Source: WLMZ01 sp037140375 (GTDB lineage Bacteria > Actinomycetota > Acidimicrobiia > Acidimicrobiales > Ilumatobacteraceae). Taken from it: a DNA stretch of 18,964 nt. Below the pieces are notes generated by a model. That model was not told where the DNA came from. It ran no database searches and saw only the letters and a program-made list of their open reading frames with translations. A program made the position numbers and the translations under genes. Positions 15,978-18,964 of this stretch are shown one piece after another. Within the stretch, counting starts at the first letter, position 1, and each line of letters begins with the position of its first letter. The stretch is from contig JBAXER010000056.1 in NCBI GenBank assembly GCA_037140375.1, forward strand, positions 1 through 18,964, written 5' to 3'.

Positions 15978-16013
15978 GGCGTCCTCCGCTAAATCCCGAT
16001 GCAACTGGTCAGG

Positions 16014-16024
16014 ATTGTATCAAT
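16014..16024 (-). promoter_or_regulatory. possible cysM promoter -10 with short dyad
   Basis: On the minus strand TACAAT (16014-16019) lies about 37 nt before the cysM GTG, with weak GAGTTG 17 nt upstream. The box sits in an 11-bp dyad ATTG-nnn-CAAT (16014-16024), which could be a regulator half-site pair. Support is limited to the sequence pattern. Confidence 0.35.
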
Positions 16025-16075
16025 AGACCTCTCGATCAACTCACCGAGGAGACGACGTGTCGCCTGACCATCGAG

Positions 16076-17110
16076 CTAATCCTCGCGGCCGGTGCGCAGT
16101 CTGAAGCCGGGGCTACCCGCTTCTTGCCACTCTTCGACGAACTCGAAGAACTCGGCGCCGAACGGATCGATGTTGCGCATCGGCATGCTGCCGCGGCGGA
16201 TCACCCAGTCGTATGGTGCCAATGCCTCGGCGGCGGCGAGATGGGTGTTGGTGCCTGGCGTATCGCCACGGTCGTGCAGCACCACCGCAATGCGGCGATG
16301 CAAGCGAGCCAGTTGCAGCTCGCGAGTTGGGCGCTCCATGTTTTCGACGACTTGACTATCGGTGAGATCGCGCTCGCCGCGCAGCACCCAAGCCCGCAGC
16401 AGTTCGTGATGAACTCCCGAATCGATGTGCGCGAACGCACGGAACCGATCGTCACCCATTGCCGTGTCGGCAGGACGCACGATGTGACCCTGCTCATCGA
16501 TCCACACCGAGGCCGGCACGTTCACGATGCCGTAGCGCTCAGCCACGATGTAATCGCGGTCGATGAGCACGGTCAGATTGGGAGCGTGAGCCGCCCACTC
16601 GCGGATTGCATCGACATCGCTATCGATTGCGACCGCGATGATCGACAGGCCCTCGGGGCCGAGTTCTTCCTGAAGTTGTTGCCACACGGGCAACTCATAA
16701 CGACAGCCTCACCAACTGGACCAGGCCAGCAGCAGAACCTTTCGTCGGTTGAAATCGTGCAGGCTCACCGGGTCGCCGGAGAGACTCTCGAGTGTGAAAT
16801 CGGGGGCCTTCAGCGAGGCGAGGTCGTCGGCGCGCTCGTGTGCAGAAGCAGTGAGTGCGGCCACGCCGCGATTCGGATCGGTGACAGCGAGCAAGCCCAG
16901 CAGCGGCGCCGCTGCTTGCAGATCGACCATGCCATACGACAACACCTTGTCGGGGTTAAAAATCGGCGAGCACACATCGCCGCGACAAAATCCCTCAGGC
17001 TTGAGCTTCCATCCGGTGAGCGACTCGACCGCCTCGGGGGTCATCAGCCAACGCGACGAGAGTTCGGCTTTGACGTCTACATGCTCTGTGTCATAGATGA
17101 CCGTTGCCAT
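16076..17110 (-). CDS. thioredoxin-fold (TlpA/AhpC-TSA-like) oxidoreductase, candidate selenoprotein with UGA-encoded Sec134
   Basis: One reading frame of 345 codons with a single in-frame TGA (16709-16711, codon 134). Residues 1-100 are an N-terminal domain with a CRGDVC pair (Cys42, Cys47). From 101 a redoxin domain follows: APDFTLESLSGDPVSLHDF, strand KVLLLAWSSW, then U134-G135-C136-R, YELPVWQQLQEEL, strand LSIIAVAID and cis-Pro199 in NVPASVWID. A C-terminal extension of about 110 residues (ELQLARLHRRIAVVLHDRGD...) is unassigned. The TGA falls where WCxxC-type proteins have the first Cys, differs from TGC/TGT in one base, and is followed by a SECIS-like hairpin. The start is ATG at 17110 with AGAGAGG upstream; the mec-like stop is 26 bp before it. 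Alternatives are a nonsense mutation or sequencing error; the intact downstream frame argues against old decay. Confidence 0.8.
16678..16694 (-). promoter_or_regulatory. candidate bacterial SECIS hairpin
   Basis: In the mRNA, GUUGCC-CGUGU-GGCAAC forms a perfect 6-bp stem (16689-16694 with 16678-16683) and a 5-nt apical loop with G at the second position. The stem starts 14 nt and the loop 20 nt after the UGA at 16709-16711. Bacterial SECIS elements lie inside the coding region just after UGA and usually have a G in the first two loop positions. SelB binding is inferred. Confidence 0.55.
16709..16711 (-). other. in-frame UGA, probable selenocysteine codon
   Basis: TGA in the frame of the oxidoreductase, in the context W-[TGA]-G-C-R-Y-E-L-P. 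The segments on both sides lie in the same frame with no indel needed. TGA stands where the redox-active Cys of the fold is expected. Confidence 0.7.
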
Positions 17111-17136
17111 GGTTGCCTCTCTGTCAGCGCCGAAGA

Positions 17137-17538
17137 TCACGAGACTGCGATTGCTTCTTCCACGATTGTGCCATGTGCGAGCAGGTAGCTTCGCACCTCG
17201 GGCGCCTCGCGCTTCAGACTCACGATGATGTAATGCCACGACGGGTCAACCGCTTGATTCACATCGGTCTGGCTGGGATACGGCTCGGTGTGCGTATGGC
17301 TGTGCATCACGCCGATGATTTCCATGCCCTCGGCCTCGGCCTCACGCTCGGCACGCAACATTGCTTTGGGCTCGATGGTGTACACCTTGCCCGACTGCGT
17401 GGTGTTGGCGCACGCCACAAAACGAACCACATTGTTGCTTCCTGGCCGGCCGATCAAGAGCCCGCAAGCCTCTTCGGGATAGCAGTCGTATGCCTGCGCG
17501 ATCATCCCTGCAAAGGCGGAGTGAGAAACAGCCAACAT
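17137..17538 (-). CDS. mec: JAMM/Mov34 (M67) metallopeptidase, Mec-like
   Basis: Zinc isopeptidase-type protein of 133 residues. The JAMM set is complete: Glu22 in YPEEACGLL, then HSHTHTEPYPSQTD with both His ligands, Ser and Asp. In M. tuberculosis Mec (Rv1334) cuts cysteine from the CysO-cysteine adduct made by CysM, releasing CysO and free cysteine. The downstream cysM-type gene supports the same role here, but no CysO (MoaD/ThiS-like, GG-ending) gene lies in the window; the redoxin gene occupies the middle place. The start is ATG at 17538 without a ribosome site and with TAGCGT 8 nt upstream, suggesting a leaderless mRNA. It diverges from smpB. Confidence 0.88.
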   Translation of the reverse strand: MLAVSHSAFAGMIAQAYDCYPEEACGLLIGRPGSNNVVRFVACANTTQSGKVYTIEPKAMLRAEREAEAEGMEIIGVMHSHTHTEPYPSQTDVNQAVDPSWHYIIVSLKREAPEVRSYLLAHGTIVEEAIAVS

Positions 17539-17546
17539 CGTGGCGA

Positions 17547-17552
17547 ACGCTA
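17547..17552 (-). promoter_or_regulatory. putative -10 box of the mec-redoxin-cysM unit
   Basis: TAGCGT on the minus strand, 8 nt before the mec ATG, with no Shine-Dalgarno sequence. It is the likely start of the transcript that also carries the UGA-containing gene. Confidence 0.4.
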
Positions 17553-17629
17553 GCGGTACGCTTGCCCCTTCCTCACATTCGACCCGTTCGAACCACGAGC
17601 TACTTTTGCGGATTCACCACTGACCCACC

Positions 17630-18106
17630 ATGGCTACTGACGGCATCAAGATCATCGCCAGCAATCGCAAGGCGCGCTTCGATTACAACGTGCTCGACAC
17701 GTTCGAGGCGGGCATTGTGCTGCAAGGCAGCGAGGTCAAAGTGCTGCGCCTTGGTCACCTGCAGATTGCCGATGCGTATGCACGCGTGGTCAACGGCGAA
17801 CTCTGGCTCGATGGCGTGCACATTCCGCCGTACGCGTTTGCACATGGTGTGGGTGCCCATGACCCCGACCGGGCCCGCAAGTTGCTGGTGAAGTCAAACG
17901 AGATCACCAAGCTGGCGGCACGCATCGCCCAAGAGCGACTCAGCTTGGTGCCGCTCAGCTTTTACTTCAAAGAAGGCCGCGTAAAGGTTGAGCTTGCGCT
18001 TGCCCAAGGCCGACGCAAAGGCGACAAGCGCAACGCACTGGCCGAGAAAGACACCCAGCGCGAAATGCAGCGGGCACTCGGGCGCCAGCGCAAAGGCATG
18101 GACTGA
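17630..18106 (+). CDS. smpB: SsrA-binding protein SmpB
   Basis: Small tmRNA-binding protein needed to deliver tmRNA to stalled ribosomes. 158 residues, the usual length. It has the N-terminal NRKARFDYNVLDTFEAGIVL and GSEVKVLRLGHLQIADAYA segments, the RKLLVKSNEI loop, LVPLSFYFKEGRVKVELALAQGRRKGDKR and a basic C-terminal tail (QRALGRQRKGMD) that folds in the ribosomal A site. The start is ATG at 17630; no strong ribosome site is seen (TACTTT at 17601-17606 could be the -10 of a 5'-leadered mRNA). Its partner ssrA follows 82 bp downstream on the same strand. Confidence 0.96.
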   Translation: MATDGIKIIASNRKARFDYNVLDTFEAGIVLQGSEVKVLRLGHLQIADAYARVVNGELWLDGVHIPPYAFAHGVGAHDPDRARKLLVKSNEITKLAARIAQERLSLVPLSFYFKEGRVKVELALAQGRRKGDKRNALAEKDTQREMQRALGRQRKGMD

Positions 18107-18151
18107 AACTCGCACGGAGCGGCCGCGAACTCCGATACCCAATTCGGTGGC

Positions 18152-18157
18152 TACACT
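18152..18157 (+). promoter_or_regulatory. possible ssrA promoter -10
   Basis: TACACT in GGCTACACTGG lies 31 nt upstream of the mature tmRNA 5' end, which leaves room for a short precursor leader removed by RNase P. The -35 region (18129-18134, ACTCCG) is weak. Confidence 0.4.
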
Positions 18158-18188
18158 GGCCGAGCACCAAGCGGTGCACCAAACATAC

Positions 18189-18576
18189 GGGGCTGACAGG
18201 TTTCGACGTCAGTGTCGCAGTTCGGTCATGCGACCCGAGTTGCTCAGACTCGTAAAACGGGGCACAAACAAGAATTGCCAACGAGCAGTTCACTCTCACC
18301 GCCTAATTTTTAGGTGAGTGAAGAGTAATCGTGAGCAGAAATGTCGCACGGGGCCGATCCACCGCAGCCCGGCAACAGAAGCGGGGGATGACGGCGAGAA
18401 AGAACGCTGACTGCAGGAAAGTCTGCTGACGATTCGGAAAGACGATTCGCGGGCCACCACTTTCGGGTGATGGCCAGCCGACCCGCCGGTGTTGCTGCGA
18501 TAGCGATATAGCGGGAATGGTCGTATCACGGGCGTTCAACGGCTGATGGACGGGGGTTCGATTCCCCCCAGCTCCA
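18189..18576 (+). ncRNA. ssrA: transfer-messenger RNA
   Basis: Rescues stalled ribosomes together with SmpB. The 5' end GGGGCTGACAGGTTTCGACG is the standard tmRNA start and pairs over 7 bp (one G-U) with CAGCTCC at 18569-18575. The T-arm GGGGG-TTCGATT-CCCCC (18552-18568) is canonical, and discriminator A is 18576. The next bases are CTT, so the CCA end is not encoded and must be added. The tag frame runs 18262-18306: A-QTRIANEQFTLTA then TAA, with the stop in the loop of a hairpin (CTCACC/GGTGAG) as in other tmRNAs. GTAAAAC precedes the resume codon. The ending TLTA differs from the common ALAA. Confidence 0.93.
18262..18306 (+). other. tmRNA tag-peptide reading frame
   Basis: Resume codon GCA at 18262, 14 codons (AQTRIANEQFTLTA), stop TAA at 18304-18306. 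The ANEQF core resembles known tags. The last three residues are LTA, not LAA. The alternative frame ending at GCCTAATTTTTAGG reads LIFR and is unlikely. Confidence 0.7.
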
Positions 18577-18580
18577 CTTA

Positions 18581-18620
18581 GGGGGACTAGTAGAAATACC
18601 GGTCCCCCACTAGTAGAAAT
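18581..18620 (+). terminator. hairpin after ssrA with overlapping 12-bp direct repeat
   Basis: GGGGGAC (18581-18587) and GTCCCCC (18602-18608) form a perfect 7-bp stem with a 14-nt loop, right after the tmRNA 3' end, and probably terminate it. ACTAGTAGAAAT occurs at 18586-18597 and again at 18609-18620, with a 23-bp period, so the repeat overlaps one arm and follows the other. Confidence 0.55.
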
Positions 18621-18861
18621 CAGGCGCTTGGCGTCTGCTCCGATACGCCACGGTTTCATGCCGCTGAGCCAGTGGCTCAGTGGCTGCGGACGAGTTCGAT
18701 GCGGAACGTGTTTGCTTCATGCAACAGAACTGTCCGAACAGCGTCGATGCATGCAAGTCAACGCACGCGGAGCCCATTGAGCGGCGCCTGACGAATTCAC
18801 CGCTTTCGGCGTCACCCACGACTCCACACCGGGGGTGCGACTTTCCATCTACTGACACGGC
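18621..18861. other. tail region without a supported gene
   Basis: About 240 bp downstream of ssrA. Overlapping open frames exist on both strands, but none shows a recognisable domain or ribosome site. It contains a 17-bp palindrome CTGAGCCA-G-TGGCTCAG (18664-18680) beside a tandem AGTGGCTC/AGTGGCTG. Nothing else is evident. Confidence 0.4.
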
Positions 18862-18964
18862 TCACTTTTCACATTGATGCCAGTAAGTCTCGGTGGTGAA
18901 GTTTGCGCCTCCTGAGGTGAGCCCGTTGTAGTGGTCCAGTTGGTGTGCGACTTTGTTGCCCGGT
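18862..18964 (-). CDS. possible 3' end of a gene cut by the window edge
   Basis: 33 codons open from the right edge to a TGA at 18862-18864, ending ...HQLDHYNGLTSGGANFTTETYWHQCEK. Most third positions in the first 25 codons are G or C, as in the neighbouring genes, and the amino acid mix looks natural. I do not recognise the family. It would converge on ssrA. The fragment is too short to be sure it is coding. Confidence 0.35.
   Translation of the reverse strand, partial: PGNKVAHQLDHYNGLTSGGANFTTETYWHQCEK

Noticed and set aside
16076..16693. A separate gene starting at the TTG at 16693 (MPVWQQL...)
   Set aside because: It would begin in the middle of the thioredoxin active-site helix, has no ribosome site, and lies in the same frame as the upstream part, separated only by the TGA.
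16695..16711. Frameshift as the cause of the split redoxin
   Set aside because: Both parts are in the same frame; no insertion or deletion is needed, only reading through one TGA.
18610..18858. Minus-strand open frame of 82 codons downstream of ssrA
   Set aside because: No domain, no ribosome site, mixed codon pattern, and it overlaps the ssrA terminator hairpin region.
18680..18877. Plus-strand open frame of 65 codons (starts GTG GCT GCG GAC)
   Set aside because: No recognisable family or ribosome site and it overlaps the possible minus-strand gene end; cannot be supported.
1..18964. CRISPR array, tRNA genes, rRNA, insertion sequence
   Set aside because: No regularly spaced repeats, no tRNA cloverleaf other than the tRNA-like part of tmRNA, and no transposase or terminal inverted repeats were seen.

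Overview
The window is a dense, GC-rich bacterial chromosome segment that looks actinobacterial, most likely Acidimicrobiia. The basis is the gene content and order (rpsO...pnp-M16 peptidase-dapB; mec...cysM; a WS/DGAT acyltransferase beside an HSL-type esterase), the GTG and TTG starts, and the repeated pattern of a TAnnnT box 6-8 nt before a start codon without a Shine-Dalgarno site (leaderless transcripts). The species is inferred, not identified.

Layout. (1) 35-7443, all on the minus strand and read right to left: rpsO, a DUF1269-like membrane protein, an MFS transporter, pnp, an M16 processing-type peptidase and dapB. rpsO-pnp-M16-dapB is a classic actinobacterial order, and the DUF1269 and MFS genes sit inside it. 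Strong perfect inverted repeats separate the units (6395-6441 and 2206-2249). (2) 7592-11240, plus strand: a NitT/TauT-type ABC importer (ATPase, permease, lipoprotein binding protein) with an unusual chorismate mutase-VOC/HPPD-like fusion gene between permease and binding protein, closed by a 17-bp terminator hairpin. (3) 11350-15030: an alpha/beta hydrolase, a WS/DGAT-type acyltransferase on the minus strand, and a divergent HSL-family esterase with an N-terminal membrane region; this is a lipid/ester metabolism patch. (4) 15027-17538, minus strand: mec-like JAMM protease, a thioredoxin-fold oxidoreductase, and cysM. (5) 17630-18576, plus strand: smpB and ssrA (tmRNA), the trans-translation pair, followed by a hairpin with a 12-bp direct repeat and a poorly coding tail with the end of a possible minus-strand gene at the right edge.

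The main discovery candidate is in region 4. The oxidoreductase frame (16076-17110) is broken by one in-frame TGA at 16709-16711, exactly where the first redox cysteine of the thioredoxin-fold active site should be (W-[TGA]-G-C-R). The frame stays open for about 210 codons on the far side, with a cis-proline loop. A 6-bp GC-rich hairpin with a G-containing 5-nt loop starts 14 nt after the TGA, which fits the bacterial SECIS layout. I read it as a probable selenoprotein (Sec134). It occupies the place where mycobacteria have cysO in the mec-cysO-cysM cysteine synthesis operon, so the locus may couple a selenocysteine reductant to sulfur-carrier-dependent cysteine synthesis. No selenocysteine machinery (selA, selB, selD, selC) lies in the window, so this needs genome-level confirmation.
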